This document shows, piece by piece, positions 50,926 to 62,152 of a stretch of DNA of 64,000 nt (positions within the stretch are counted from its first letter, which is position 1; each line of letters begins with the position of its first letter). The translations under genes and the position numbers were made by a program. The notes beneath the pieces are model-generated. The model was not told where the DNA came from, searched no databases, and saw only the letters and a program-made list of their open reading frames with translations. Origin of the DNA: Streptomyces lichenis (lineage in GTDB: Bacteria; Actinomycetota; Actinomycetes; Streptomycetales; Streptomycetaceae); contig NZ_JALPTH010000008.1 in assembly GCF_023218175.1 (NCBI RefSeq), positions 62,001 to 126,000 on the forward strand, in the 5' to 3' direction.

Positions 50926-51635
50926 ACGGACGCCTCCTCGGTGCGCGGCGCGGCGGCCCGGGGCAGCGGACCGCGCGCCGGGGCGGTGCCGTACCACTCG
51001 ACGGGCGGCCGGCGGCGCGGGCGGACCAGGAGGGCGAGGCCGCCGAGCAGCCCGCCCGCGCAGCCGCCGACGAGCGCGGAGAGTACGGGCGAGGGGGTCA
51101 CCGGGACGGTCGGGGCGGCGGCCCGGGTGAACTCCAGTACCTTCACCCCGGTGCCGGTCTGGGTGTCGGCGCCCTTGCGGACCAGGGCCTTGGCCACGGC
51201 GTCCGCGATCCCGGCGGCCTGGCGGGGGCGGCCGGCCCGGGCGGTGACCGAGACCATCGGGGCGTCCGGCGAGGTCGCTGTCTGCACGGCCGCCCGCAGG
51301 GCCGCGGCGGTGACCCCGGCCTCCACCTGGGCGTCCCCGACGACGGCGACATCGGTGGCGACCCGCCCGTACGCCTGGGCCAGGCCCATCGCGGCGGCGG
51401 GATCGGACCCGGCGGCGGGCACCACGATGACGTAGCTGGTCGCCGCGTACTCGGGGGGTGTCAGCAGCCCGTACCCGGTGCCGCCCAGCACACCCAGCAG
51501 CACGGCGACCGGGACCAGCCAGCGGCGGCGGGTGCGGCGCAGCCGGGTGAGCCGGCCGATGGCCCCCCGTACCGCGAGCGAGGGCAGCGACCGGAGGGCG
51601 GACAGGGAAGGCAGGGAGGGCAGCGGGGCGGTCAT
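50922..51635 (-). CDS. Wzz/chain-length determinant-like membrane protein
   Basis: 237 residues. A membrane helix near residue 43-62 (WLVPVAVLLGVLGGTGYGLL), an extracytoplasmic domain with YAATSYVIVVPA and a second helix near 195-215 form the polysaccharide co-polymerase layout. No tyrosine kinase domain is attached. It regulates chain length or export in Wzy-type systems. Start ATG 51635 overlaps the glycosyltransferase stop (ATGA). Confidence 0.85.
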   Translation of the reverse strand: MTAPLPSLPSLSALRSLPSLAVRGAIGRLTRLRRTRRRWLVPVAVLLGVLGGTGYGLLTPPEYAATSYVIVVPAAGSDPAAAMGLAQAYGRVATDVAVVGDAQVEAGVTAAALRAAVQTATSPDAPMVSVTARAGRPRQAAGIADAVAKALVRKGADTQTGTGVKVLEFTRAAAPTVPVTPSPVLSALVGGCAGGLLGGLALLVRPRRRPPVEWYGTAPARGPLPRAAAPRTEEASV

Positions 51636-52972
51636 CCGGGGCATCCGTGACTCGCTTCGTCGAGGAGGGTGTCGTACAGGGCTTTCACCTGGCGGGCGGT
51701 GTGCGCGATGTCGTAGCGCCGTACGGCCGGAGGCACCGGCAACCGCCCGGCCGGAGCGGAGGACGGCGGGGCGGGGGCCGGGCCAACCGGAACGGAGTCG
51801 GAGACGGAGCCGGAGACCCGGACCGGACCGGCGGCGACCGCCACGGGACGGGGCCCCTCCTCCCGTACCGCCGACGCCGGGACCGCCGCCGCGGGGATTC
51901 CCGACGCCCGCACCGCCGACGCGGGGATCGCCGCCGGGACCGCCGCCCCCGCCGCCGTCGCGATCTCGGTGGCGATCTCCGCCACGAGGGAGGCTCCCGT
52001 CCCGCCGATGCGCCGGGCGCCGGGGGCCTCGTCCGGTGGGAGGTCGTCCACGGCCGGGCAGGTCACCTGGCGGACCGGCAGCCCGGCGGCCAGCGCCTCC
52101 ACCACCGCCAGCCCGAAGGCCTCGTCCTCGGAGGGCGAGACGAACAGGTCCATCGCGGCCAGCAGCCCCGGCAGCCGGTCCGCACCGGCCGCGCCCGCCC
52201 ACACCGTCCGGTCGGCCACCCCGCAGTCCTCGGCCAGCAGCCGCAGCCGCTCCCGCTCGGGTCCGTCGCCCACCAGCAGCAACCGGGCGGCGGGCAGTTC
52301 CCCGGCCACCTCGGCGAACCCCCGTACCAGCGCGTCGAATCGCTTGCCCGGCACCAGCCGCCCCACCCCGCCGACCACACAGGCGTCCGGGGCGAGGCCC
52401 AGCCGGCCGCGCTCCGCCGCCCGGGCCGCCGGGTCGAAGGCGAACCGCCCGGCGTCGATGCCGTTCGCCACCACCCGGATCCGGGACGGGCGCACGCCCC
52501 AGTCGGCCAGTCGGCGGGCCACCGAGTCGGAGACCGCGATCGTCGCCCCGCCGAGCCGCTCCGAGGCCAGGTAGAGGACCCGCGCCCCCGCGGTCAGCGG
52601 GCGTCCCTCGATCTGGCCCTCGCCCAGCGAGTGCTCGGTGGCGACCACCGCGCGCACCCCGGCGAGCCGGGCGGCGAGCCGTCCGTAGACGCAGGCCCGG
52701 TACAAGTGGGTGTGGACCAGGTCGTACCGCCCGCGCCGGATCAGCCGGACCAGCCGGGGCAGCGCGGCGAGGTCACGGTTGCCGCGCATTCCGAGGCAGC
52801 TGACCGGGACGCCGTCGGCCCGCAGGGCGTCCGCGACCGGACCGGGGTTGGTGAGGGTGACCACCTCGCTCACCACGGGAGCGGGCATGTGCCGCAGCAG
52901 CAGGCGGAGTTGGTGCTCGGCGCCGCCGGTGCCGAGTCCGGTGATGAGGTGCAGCACCCGGGGCGCGCTCAT
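51632..52972 (-). CDS. GT4-family glycosyltransferase with inserted low-complexity segment
   Basis: 446 residues. N-terminal Rossmann half begins VLHLITGLGTGGAEHQLRLLL; the C-terminal half has GRLVPGKRFDALVRGF and the EX7E-type PSEDEAFGLAVVEALAAGLPV. Between the donor-binding part and the final helix (about 335-420) is an Ala/Val/Pro/Ser-rich stretch with repeated IPA/VPA and AVR units, not part of the fold. Adds a sugar to the lipid-linked repeat unit. Its end and start overlap both neighbours. Confidence 0.88.
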   Translation of the reverse strand: MSAPRVLHLITGLGTGGAEHQLRLLLRHMPAPVVSEVVTLTNPGPVADALRADGVPVSCLGMRGNRDLAALPRLVRLIRRGRYDLVHTHLYRACVYGRLAARLAGVRAVVATEHSLGEGQIEGRPLTAGARVLYLASERLGGATIAVSDSVARRLADWGVRPSRIRVVANGIDAGRFAFDPAARAAERGRLGLAPDACVVGGVGRLVPGKRFDALVRGFAEVAGELPAARLLLVGDGPERERLRLLAEDCGVADRTVWAGAAGADRLPGLLAAMDLFVSPSEDEAFGLAVVEALAAGLPVRQVTCPAVDDLPPDEAPGARRIGGTGASLVAEIATEIATAAGAAVPAAIPASAVRASGIPAAAVPASAVREEGPRPVAVAAGPVRVSGSVSDSVPVGPAPAPPSSAPAGRLPVPPAVRRYDIAHTARQVKALYDTLLDEASHGCPG

Positions 52973-53769
52973 GACGACCTCCCCGCCCGCCCGGGCACTG
53001 GAGTGGCCGGGTCGAGGTCCACCGCCGGGCGGCGCCAGCGGTGCAGACGGAGCTTCAGCTCCAGCCGGACCGCGTGGTCCCGCTCCCCGAGGTGGACGCG
53101 CGGCAGGGCGTGCACCCCGGCGAGGCCGGGCGGCGGGTCGATGGCGACCCCGTAGCCGTATCCGGCCTCCCGGGCGGCCCGGACCGTCCGGCGGTCGAGT
53201 CGGCCGTAGGGGTGGCAGAAGCCCCTGGGCGCCCGGCCGGTGGCGGCCCGCAGCAGCTCCCGGCTGAGCCGGGTCTCCTCGGCCAGTTCGCGGTCATCGG
53301 CCCGGGTGAGGTCGATGTGCAGCAGTCCGTGGGAGCCGATCTCCATCCCGGCGGCGGCGCACCGGCGTACGCCCTCCTCGGTGAGCAGCGGCTTGCGCGG
53401 GCCGTCCTGGTCCCAGTCGTTGGACCCGCCGAGCCGGCCGGCCAGGACGTAGACGGTGGCGGTGCAGTCATGGCGGCGCAGCAGCGGCACGGCCTCGTCC
53501 AGGAAGTCGGCGTACCCGTCGTCGAAGGTGAGCCCGACCAGCCCGCGGGCGGCGCCCCGCCGTGCGGCGTCCAGCAGTTGGCGTACCGACACCCCGCGCA
53601 GCCCCTTGTCGCGCAGCCGGCGCAGCTGCCGGTCGAGCCGGGCCGGGGAGACGGTGACCTGGTAGGGATCGTCGTCCGTGGTGTCGGCGACCGAGTGGTA
53701 CATGGCCACCCACAGCGGGACCGGGGCGGAGGCGGGCAGGGCGGGGGGCTCGGGCGCTGGCACAGTCAT
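52969..53769 (-). CDS. Polysaccharide deacetylase
   Basis: 266 residues of the NodB/CE4 family. Metal and catalytic motifs are TFDDGYADF (base Asp and metal Asp) and SHGLLHIDLT (the two metal histidines), then CHPYGRLDRRT. No signal peptide is apparent, so it may act in the cytoplasm or on lipid-linked glycan. The start ATG 53769 overlaps the flippase stop (ATGA). Suggests that the polymer contains N-acetylhexosamine; inference from the family. Confidence 0.88.
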   Translation of the reverse strand: MTVPAPEPPALPASAPVPLWVAMYHSVADTTDDDPYQVTVSPARLDRQLRRLRDKGLRGVSVRQLLDAARRGAARGLVGLTFDDGYADFLDEAVPLLRRHDCTATVYVLAGRLGGSNDWDQDGPRKPLLTEEGVRRCAAAGMEIGSHGLLHIDLTRADDRELAEETRLSRELLRAATGRAPRGFCHPYGRLDRRTVRAAREAGYGYGVAIDPPPGLAGVHALPRVHLGERDHAVRLELKLRLHRWRRPAVDLDPATPVPGRAGRSS

Positions 53770-55458
53770 ACGGGTGCTTTCGTGCGGGGGCGGTCGGTCG
53801 GGGTGGCCGGGCGCGGTCGGCGGGCCCGCGCCAGCAGTTCGGGGACGACGGGGGCGCGCAGGGCGAGCGCGGCGGCGGGCAGCACCACCAGGACGGCGGC
53901 GGCCGCCAGGGTGACCGCGAGCAGCGGCGGCCCGACCGCGCAGAGCCGGCCGGCGGCGGCCGCGGCCAGGGCGGCGGCCGCCAGCCGGGCCAGCCCGGAC
54001 AGCAGCGCCCCGGCCCCCAGCGGAACACCGCCCCGCCGGGAACCGGCCAGCAGCAGGGCGGCGGTGAGGGAGATGCCCAGCGCGTTGGCGGCGGCGATCC
54101 CGGGCGCGCCCCACATCCCGGCCAGCGGGTGTCCGGCGGCGCCGGTCGCGGCGATCCCGGCGAGCATCGCGGCGGCCGGGTGCCAGAGCGGCCGGGCCGC
54201 CGAGAAGGAGCAGCGCACCAGCGCCCCGACCAGGGTGTGGCCGAGCAGCCCGAGTGCGTACACCCGCATCACGGTGGCGGTGACGGCGGTGTCGGTACGG
54301 TCGAAGGCGCCGCGTTCGAAGAGCAGTTGCACCAGCTGCGGGGCGGCGGCCAGCACCGTCGCGGCGCCGGTCAGCACGATCAGTCCGGCCAGCAGCAGAT
54401 CCCGTTCGGCCCGCCGCCGGGCGGCCCCGGTGTCACCGGCGGCCAGCGCGCGGGCCACCACCGGGAAGCTCACCGTGCACACCATCAGCGACAGCGTCAT
54501 CGGCAACTGCGCCACCTTCTGGGCGTAGTTGAGGTGGGAGATGGCCCCGGCCGGCAGCGGGGCGGCGAGGAACCGCTCCACCAGCACCTGGCTCTGGCGG
54601 CTGACCGCGAAGACCACCACCGGGGCGATCACGGCCAGCGCCACCGCTCCCGCGTCCCCTTTGGTGTCCGCCCCTGGGCACGCCTTCAGACGCAGCCGCC
54701 GCCATACGCCCGGGGCCTGGAGCAGCACCATCAGCACCCCGCCCGCGGCCACCCCGGCGGCCGCCGCCCGCACCCCCCACTCGGGGCCCAGCAGCACGAT
54801 GGCGGCGACGATCCCGGCGTTGTAGGCGACATAGATGGCGGCGGGCGCGGCGTAGCTGCCGTGCGCCCGAAGGGCGGCGCTGCACCAGCCGGCGAGCGCG
54901 AAGGAGAGCAGGCAGGAGGCGGTCAGCCGGACACAGTCCACCGCCAGCGCGGGCCGCGCGAGACCGGGGGCGAGCAGCGGCACCAGCCAGGGTGCGGCCA
55001 GCGCCAGCACCACGGCGGCGGCGCCGAGGGTGAGGACGAGCCGCGGCAGGGTGGCCCGTACCAGCGCCCGCACCGGGTCCGCACCGGCCCGCAGAGCCCC
55101 CCGGCGGGCCAGCGCGGCGGCGAAGGCGGGCACGAGGACCAGCGCCATCCCGTCCTCGATGAGCAGGGTCGCCGCGAACTCGGGCACCGTCCAGGCCACC
55201 AGGAAGGCGTCGGTCTCCGGCCCGGCCCCGAACACCGAGGCCAGCAACTGGTCCCGGACCAAGCCGAGCAGCGCGCCCGCGGCGGTGAACGCGGCCGTGA
55301 GCACCGCGGCCCGGGCCAGCCACCGCCCGGACCCGGCGGCAGCAGACCCCGCCTCGGGAGCCGGTGCCTCGGGAGCCACTGCCTCGCAGGCCGGTACCTC
55401 GGGGGCCGGTGCGGCCACCGGGCGGATGCCGTCGGGCAGTACGCCCGTTGACGCGGCC

Positions 55459-55466
<8 letters not shown>
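53766..55466 (-). CDS. MurJ/MVIN-type lipid-linked oligosaccharide flippase
   Basis: About 566 residues with 13-14 membrane helices. MVIN-family features: GLVRDQLLASVFGAG, IEDGMALVLVPAF and LNYAQKVAQLPMTLS. MurJ flips lipid II; a copy inside an exopolysaccharide operon more likely translocates the repeat unit, acting as Wzx. It overlaps the O-antigen ligase-like gene end by 8 bp if ATG 55466 is the start; a GTG at 55475 is an alternative. Confidence 0.88.
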
Positions 55467-56891
<1,425 letters not shown>

Positions 56892-56892
<1 letters not shown>

Positions 56893-58466
56893 CAACTGCC
56901 CGCCGGGCGGAGCAGGGAGACGGCGGTGCGGACCAGGATGCAGACGTCCTGCCAGAGCGACCAGTGGTCGATGTAGTGGTTGTCGAAGCGGCAGCGGTCC
57001 TCGATGGAGGTGTCCCCGCGCAACCCGTGCACCTGGGCCAGCCCGGTCAGCCCCACCGGCATCCGGTGCCGGGTCGCGTAGCCGGGGTGCAGTCTGCTGA
57101 ACTCGGCGACGAAGTAAGGCCGTTCGGGGCGCGGGCCGACCAGGCTCATATCACCGCGCAGCACGTTCCACAGCTGCGGCAGCTCGTCCAGCGAGGTGCG
57201 GCGGAGGAAGGAGCCGACCGGGCCCAGCCGGGTGTCCCGGGCCACGCTCCAGCGGGTGGCGGCCTCCTCGTCGTCGGCCGGGCGCAGCGTACGGAACTTC
57301 AGCAGGGTGAACAGCCGTCCGTGCTGGCCGACCCGCTCCTGCCGGAACAGCACCCCGGGCCCGTCCGCCAGCCGCACGGCGGCGGCGCAGCCCAGCAGCA
57401 CCGGGGCCAGCAGCAGCAGCGCGGGCGCCGCCAGCGCCAGGTCCAGCAGCCGTTTGCCCGGGCCGCCGGGGCACTCCGGCGGGGCGTCGATCCGCCGCCA
57501 GGCGTGCCCCCACAGATGCCGGTCCATCGGCGCCGTCCCGGCGGCCGTCCCGACCAGCACCCCGGCGCAGCCGTGGTCGGCCAGCAGTGCCGCCAGCTCC
57601 TCGTCCCGCTCGGGTCCGCTGCCCGGCCCGGTGAACAGCGCCACCGACACCCCGCCGCGCACCACCGCCCGCTGCACCTCCCCGGCCGCCCCCAGCACCG
57701 GCAGCGCCGCCCCGCCGGCCGGGTCGGCGGAACGGGGCTCAGGGGTACGGGGCTCCCCGGCGCCGCCGCCCCGGTCGGGGTCGAACACGGCGACCGGGCG
57801 CAGCCCGTACTCGGGGTGCTCGGCCAGCACGGCGGCCAGCCGCAGCGCCTCGGCCGCCCGGCCCACCACCAGCGCGGCCCGCGGCCGGGCCCGCACCGCC
57901 CGCCGGTGCCGGCCGTGCAGCACGGTCCGGCCGGCGCAGACGGCGAGCAGATGGACGGCGTACGCGACGGCCGGCGCCGCCCAGCCGGCGGCGCCCGGGT
58001 GCCCGTTGGCGAGCAGCGCGGCGGCCGCGCACCACACCACGGCCGCCCGTCCGGCGAGCGCGGGCAGCTCGGGCGCCAGCGAGGGCAGCGGCGAGGCGGT
58101 CCGGTAGAGCCCGGCGTAGGCGTCGAGCGCCACCAGCAGGGCGGTGAGCTGGAGCAGCAGCCCGGCCGACGGCAGCCCGCGGCCCGGCAGCCCGGCGGCC
58201 AGCACCAGCCCGCCGAGCAGCACCGCCGCGCAGTCCACCGCGACCAGGGCGGCGGTGAACGGCGGCACCGGCACCGGCCGCGCCGACCCCACCCGGTCCC
58301 CACCCGCCGGCGCCGGCACGAAAGCGGGACCGGGGACGGGGAGGGGGAGGGGCACGGAAACGGACACGGGTACGGGTACGGGTACGGCCGGGGCGGCGGC
58401 CCCCGGCTCCGAGTGCGGTACCGGGTACGGGACGGGCTCCCGGGCCGGTGACGAGTCGGTGGTCAC
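56892..58466 (-). CDS. Polyprenyl glycosylphosphotransferase (initiating sugar transferase)
   Basis: 524 residues of the WbaP/CpsE type. A Pro/Val-rich disordered leader (about 1-70), four helices, a central CoA-binding-like domain (ALVVGRAAEALRLAAVL, NPDPDR-like), then a last helix and the catalytic bacterial sugar transferase domain (LLKFRTLRP, TSLDELPQLWNVLRGDMSLVGPRPERP). It transfers the first sugar-phosphate onto undecaprenyl phosphate. Its start overlaps the stop of the first operon gene. Confidence 0.93.
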
Positions 58467-59629
58467 TGGGCGATCGGCTCCCTCGGTGCGCGGCCCGGTA
58501 CGGCGGCCACCTCGCGGTACACATCCGTGATCGCCGCCCCGGCCCGCCGTACGTCGAACCGCTCGCGGACATGGCGCTGGGCCCGGCGGCCGAGGTCGGC
58601 GCGGAGCACCGGCCGCTGGAGCAGCACCGCGAGGGCGCCGGCCAGCGCGGCCGGGTCGCCGGGGCGGACCAGGCAGTGCGGCTCCTGCCCCGGCGGCAGG
58701 CTCTCCCGGGCGCCGTCCACATCGGTGAGCACCACCGGGCGCCCGGCGGCCATCGCCTCCAGGGGCGCCAGCGCCAGGCCCTCCCAGCGGGACGGCAGTA
58801 CGGCGAGGTCGGCCGCCCGGTACCAGGGCGCCGGGTCGGCGACCGCGCCCGCGAAGAGGACCGAGCCGGGTGCGGCGGCGCGCAGGGCGGCGGCCGCCGG
58901 CCCGTCCCCGACCAGCACCAGCCGGGCGCCCGGCACCCGTTCCCGTACGGCGGTCCAGGCGCGCAGCAGCTCGTCCTGCCCCTTCTGGCGGCAGAGCCGG
59001 CCCACGCAGACCACCAGCGGGGCGGTGGCCGGCAGCCCCAGCGCGGCCCGGGCCGCGGCCCGTCCGGCGGCGCCCCCCTCCGCGGTGCCACCGGCGAAGC
59101 GCTCGATGTCCACACCGTTGTGGACGACCGACCAGGCCGCCCGCACCCCGGCGCCCTCACCGCGGCGGCGCTCGGCCTCGCTGACGCAGATCACCCGGTC
59201 GGTCCAGCGGGCCGCCCACCGCTCCCAGCGCCGGGCCAGCGCCGCGGCGGTGCCGCCCACGGCCTCGAACGACCAGGCGTGCGGCTGGTAGACGGTCGGC
59301 ACCCGGCCGCGTACCGCCAGCCGGGCGGCCAGTCCGGCCTTGGCGCTGTGCGCGTGGACCAGGTCGGGGCGGACCTCGTCCACCAGCCGGGCGACGCCGC
59401 GGCTCTCGGCGACCAGCGCCCTGCCCGGTTCGCGGCCGGCCCGCCAGGGGCGCACCTCGGCGCCCCGCGCCCGTGCCGCGGCGGCCAGTTCCGTACCGGG
59501 TGGGCAGGCGACGACCGCCCGCATACCGGAGGCCACCTGCGCGGCCGCCACGTCGGCGACCACCCGGGCCACCCCGCCGTCGCCCGGCTGGACGACGTGC
59601 AGTGCGGTGAAGGGGGGAGGGGAAGGCAC
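58463..59629 (-). CDS. GT4-family glycosyltransferase, first gene of the exopolysaccharide operon
   Basis: 388 residues. N-terminal GDGGVARVVADVAAAQVASG and HAHSAKAGLAARLA, C-terminal VGRLCRQKGQDELLRAW and the EX7E region PSRWEGLALAPLEAMAAGRPV. It probably adds the second or later sugar. GTG start at 59629 with GAAAGGG upstream. All eight genes from here to 49792 overlap or touch, so they form one operon whose promoter lies in 59630-60137. Confidence 0.9.
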   Translation of the reverse strand: MPSPPPFTALHVVQPGDGGVARVVADVAAAQVASGMRAVVACPPGTELAAAARARGAEVRPWRAGREPGRALVAESRGVARLVDEVRPDLVHAHSAKAGLAARLAVRGRVPTVYQPHAWSFEAVGGTAAALARRWERWAARWTDRVICVSEAERRRGEGAGVRAAWSVVHNGVDIERFAGGTAEGGAAGRAAARAALGLPATAPLVVCVGRLCRQKGQDELLRAWTAVRERVPGARLVLVGDGPAAAALRAAAPGSVLFAGAVADPAPWYRAADLAVLPSRWEGLALAPLEAMAAGRPVVLTDVDGARESLPPGQEPHCLVRPGDPAALAGALAVLLQRPVLRADLGRRAQRHVRERFDVRRAGAAITDVYREVAAVPGRAPREPIAQ

Positions 59630-60137
59630 GCGTGACCCTTTCTACGAGGCCTTCGCCGCGGCGGGACGGGCAGCGGACCCGAGGACCCGGGCCCGGCACC
59701 GGAGGGGCACCCGGTGTCGGGGGTGGGCGGCGGCGGGGGCCGGCACGGCGGCACCGGAGGGATCCGAACATCCGAACTGCTCGTCCGCGTGGCGAACGAC
59801 GACCGGCAGAGACGACCGGGCAAAAGAGCTTGCGGGGCTCAGGGGGCTTGCGGGGCTTGCAGCGCTTGCGGGCTTGCGGGCTTGCGGGGGGGACGGGCGG
59901 AAACAGCGAGTGCACGGTATCCCCCACCCGCCACACACTCGGGTATTTGACACAAAGGCGGAGCAACTACCCTTTTCGGCGTGGCTGCTTCGGGTGCGGC
60001 CGTGTCGTGTCGCGTGGCGTCGACCCGCCGCCGCCTGGTTCACCCGTTCGGTGGCGCAACCGCCCAGCGCCCGGGGCGTTGTTGGTGTAGCCGACCACGT
60101 CGGCCGCTGTGCATCGACAATCTAGGAGCTCGTCACC
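59630..60137. repeat. 508-bp divergent control region with GCTTGCGGG repeats
   Basis: The region between the exopolysaccharide operon and a chaplin gene. From 59828 to 59890 GCTTGCGGG occurs six times with small variations (GCTTGCGGGG, GCTTGCAGC). A/T-richer sequence around 59940-59985, including TATTTGACACAAAGG, probably holds the chaplin promoter, with TTGACA as possible -35 but no clear -10 at normal spacing. ORFs here are repeat-derived and not credible. Confidence 0.55.
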
Positions 60138-60377
60138 ATGTCCCGTATCGCCAAGGTCGCCGTCCTGACCTCCGCCGTAGCCGCCACCCTCGCCGGTGCC
60201 GCCGGTGCCGCCGTCGCCGACTCCGGCGCCGAGGCCGCGGCCGTGGGCTCCCCGGGTGTCCTGTCGGGCAACGCGGTGCAGGTCCCGGTCCACATCCCGG
60301 TCAACCTGTGCGGGAACACCATCGACATCATCGGCATCCTGAACCCGGCCTTCGGCAACGTCTGCGTCAACGACTGA
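60138..60377 (+). CDS. Short chaplin
   Basis: 79 residues: signal peptide (1-28, ending AVA) and one canonical chaplin domain, with GSPGVLSGNAVQVPVHIPVNLCGN, IIGILNPAFGN and the second Cys in VCVND. The two cysteines should form the conserved disulfide. TAGGAG lies before the ATG. It is followed by a strong terminator, hence a single-gene transcript. It begins the secreted-protein group at the right of the exopolysaccharide operon. Confidence 0.96.
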   Translation: MSRIAKVAVLTSAVAATLAGAAGAAVADSGAEAAAVGSPGVLSGNAVQVPVHIPVNLCGNTIDIIGILNPAFGNVCVND

Positions 60378-60715
60378 CGTCGTCTTCCCCTCGTCCGCGC
60401 ACAGCCGGCGCGGACGGCACCGAGCGCCACCCCTGCCTCCCGGGGGTGGCGCTCTCGCGTGTGCGCCCCCGCCCTCCTTCGGCCGCCCGTCCGGCCCCCG
60501 CCTCGTCCGGCCACCCGTCCGGCCCCTCGTCCGGGGCAGCGGAGGGCTCCCGTTTTCCCCGGCCGCCACGCCCCGGCCCGCCGCCCTCCGCCGCAGGTCG
60601 CAGCCCTGCATACCGCCATCCGGGTCCCTCACTCTGCGTGAGGGAAGCGTTTGCGGGCAGCGCGGTGCGGACTCACGGTGAGTACACGCTCCGACGCACC
60701 ACGGAAGGACACGGC
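60378..60715. other. Gap after chaplin: terminator and CGTCCGGCC repeats
   Basis: A 338-bp gap without a gene. A terminator is at 60422-60454. Then CGTCCGGCC recurs about four times between 60488 and 60535. Upstream of the next gene lies CTCACTCTGCGTGAGG (60629-60644), a short dyad CTCAC/GTGAG that might be a control site. Confidence 0.5.
60422..60454 (+). terminator. Chaplin terminator
   Basis: Perfect 12-bp stem GAGCGCCACCCC / GGGGTGGCGCTC, loop 9 bases, 45 bp after the stop. Confidence 0.88.
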
Positions 60716-61387
60716 ATGCGCCTCCTGACCCCCCGCCGGATGGCGGTCACCGCGATCTGCGCCGCGCTCACCCTCGGCGGGGCGGCGCCCGCGCTGGCCG
60801 CCGCCCAGGCCCCCACCGCCCCCGCGGCCGCCCCCGGGGACGTCGACGAGATCCTGGACTCGGTCGGCGACCTGGTGCAGAGCATCCTCGACGGCGCCCT
60901 GGAGCTGGACGAGGAGGACGCCGCCACCCAGAGCCCCGCCATCCCCCAGTCGCCCCAGACCCCGGGCATCTCGCAGACTTCCCCGACTCCCCAGATTCTG
61001 CGGACTCCGGGGACTCCCCAGACGGAGGAGCTCGCGGAGGCCATCGAGCGGCTCCAGCAGGCCGCCGCCAACGCCGCCGGCACCGGGACGCGGGACGGCG
61101 CGGACACCGGCCTCGCCCTCCCGGAGGACTTCTTCAACGACCAGGAGGCGGCCGGCAGCGAGCTGGACGCCATGGACGCCGACCTGGAGAAGGCGCTGGA
61201 GGGCGTACGGGAGGCCGTGGACGCCGTGGTCGCCTCGGCCGCCGAGGGCGAGGCCACCACCTCCGCCCAGGACATCCAGAAGGCGGTGCAGGAACTGGTC
61301 GACAGCGTCCGCCAGGACACCGCCCCGCAGACCGGGATGAGCACCCTCCCGGCCACCGACACGAACCCGGCGGACATCTTCGGATAA
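60716..61387 (+). CDS. Secreted acidic protein, unknown function
   Basis: 223 residues. Signal peptide about 1-29 (MRLLTPRRMAVTAICAALTLGG, ending ALA). The mature protein is acidic and helical: GDVDEILDSVGDLVQSILDGALELDEEDA, then a P/Q/T/S repeat region (SPxIPQSPQTPGISQTSPTP), then EELAEAIERLQQAAANAAG and LEKALEGVREAVDAVVASA. No cysteines. GGAAGGAC precedes the ATG. I do not recognise a family. Its position between chaplin genes suggests a cell-surface role. Confidence 0.72.
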   Translation: MRLLTPRRMAVTAICAALTLGGAAPALAAAQAPTAPAAAPGDVDEILDSVGDLVQSILDGALELDEEDAATQSPAIPQSPQTPGISQTSPTPQILRTPGTPQTEELAEAIERLQQAAANAAGTGTRDGADTGLALPEDFFNDQEAAGSELDAMDADLEKALEGVREAVDAVVASAAEGEATTSAQDIQKAVQELVDSVRQDTAPQTGMSTLPATDTNPADIFG

Positions 61388-61596
61388 CCACTCCGGTCGA
61401 CCTCTTCGGGCCCGCGGTCGGATAACAGGACCGGTCCCTATCGTTCGGGTGCAGTCGCCGGAATTCCGCTCCCGCGGAGTTTCCCCCGCGCGCAGCTCTC
61501 GTTACAGAGACGGAAGCACAGCACAGGGAGCACCAACTCCCCTCCGCACAGCGCTCGTTGTGCCGAGCAACCCGTCCAGGAAGGACCCCCTCCCCC

Positions 61597-61869
61597 ATGA
61601 AGCCCACGAAGGTCGCAGCGGTCGTCGCCGGTTCCCTGATGGCCCTGGGCGCGGCCGCTCCCGCGTTCGCCGCCGAGAGCCTCACCCCCTCCAGCCTCAA
61701 CGGAGCCGTCGACACCCTCGGCAAGCGCGGTCTGACCGAGGCGGTCCCCGCCGACGGGGTGACCAAGGTCGCCGACAACAAGCTCGTCGGCAAGGTGCAG
61801 GACACCGCCGGCAAGCTCCCCGCGAAGGACGCCGCGCCGCTGCTGGGCGGACTGCCGCTGGGCAAGTAG
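61597..61869 (+). CDS. Small secreted protein, unknown function
   Basis: 90 residues. Signal peptide 1-25 (MKPTKVAAVVAGSLMALGAAAPAFA), closely similar to that of the chaplin at 47893. The mature 65 residues contain SSLNGAVDTLGKRGLTEAVPADGVTKVADNKLVGKVQDTAGKLP and a final LLGGLPLGK; no Cys. Similar small secreted proteins occur beside chaplins in Streptomyces. Ribosome binding site AGGAAGG. A very stable terminator follows, so it is a separate transcript. Confidence 0.75.
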   Translation: MKPTKVAAVVAGSLMALGAAAPAFAAESLTPSSLNGAVDTLGKRGLTEAVPADGVTKVADNKLVGKVQDTAGKLPAKDAAPLLGGLPLGK

Positions 61870-61888
61870 CCCCGGCGCGTACGGCGGC

Positions 61889-61934
61889 GGAAGGGCCGGC
61901 CGGAGACGACACCACGTCTCCGGCCGGCCCTTCC
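61889..61934 (+). terminator. Terminator with 20-bp perfect stem
   Basis: Arms 61889-61908 and 61915-61934 pair without mismatch (GGAAGGGCCGGCCGG at the base), loop ACACCA; 20 bp after the stop of the small secreted protein gene. Confidence 0.92.
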
Positions 61935-62152
61935 GCGCGTTCCGGACCGCACCGGCGCCACCGGGACACGACCGGCACGTACCGGCGGCGACACGGCCGC
62001 GCGTTGCTGCATCCGGGCGAATTGCGAAGCGCTCCCCGGCGCGGGCTCGTTCTCCGGGACAGCACCGAACTCATCCGAGGTCGGCCGTCACTCACCCGAT
62101 CCGGACCGTCACTCGTTCCGGCACTCACCTCACCGGGAAGGCGTACGCAGCA

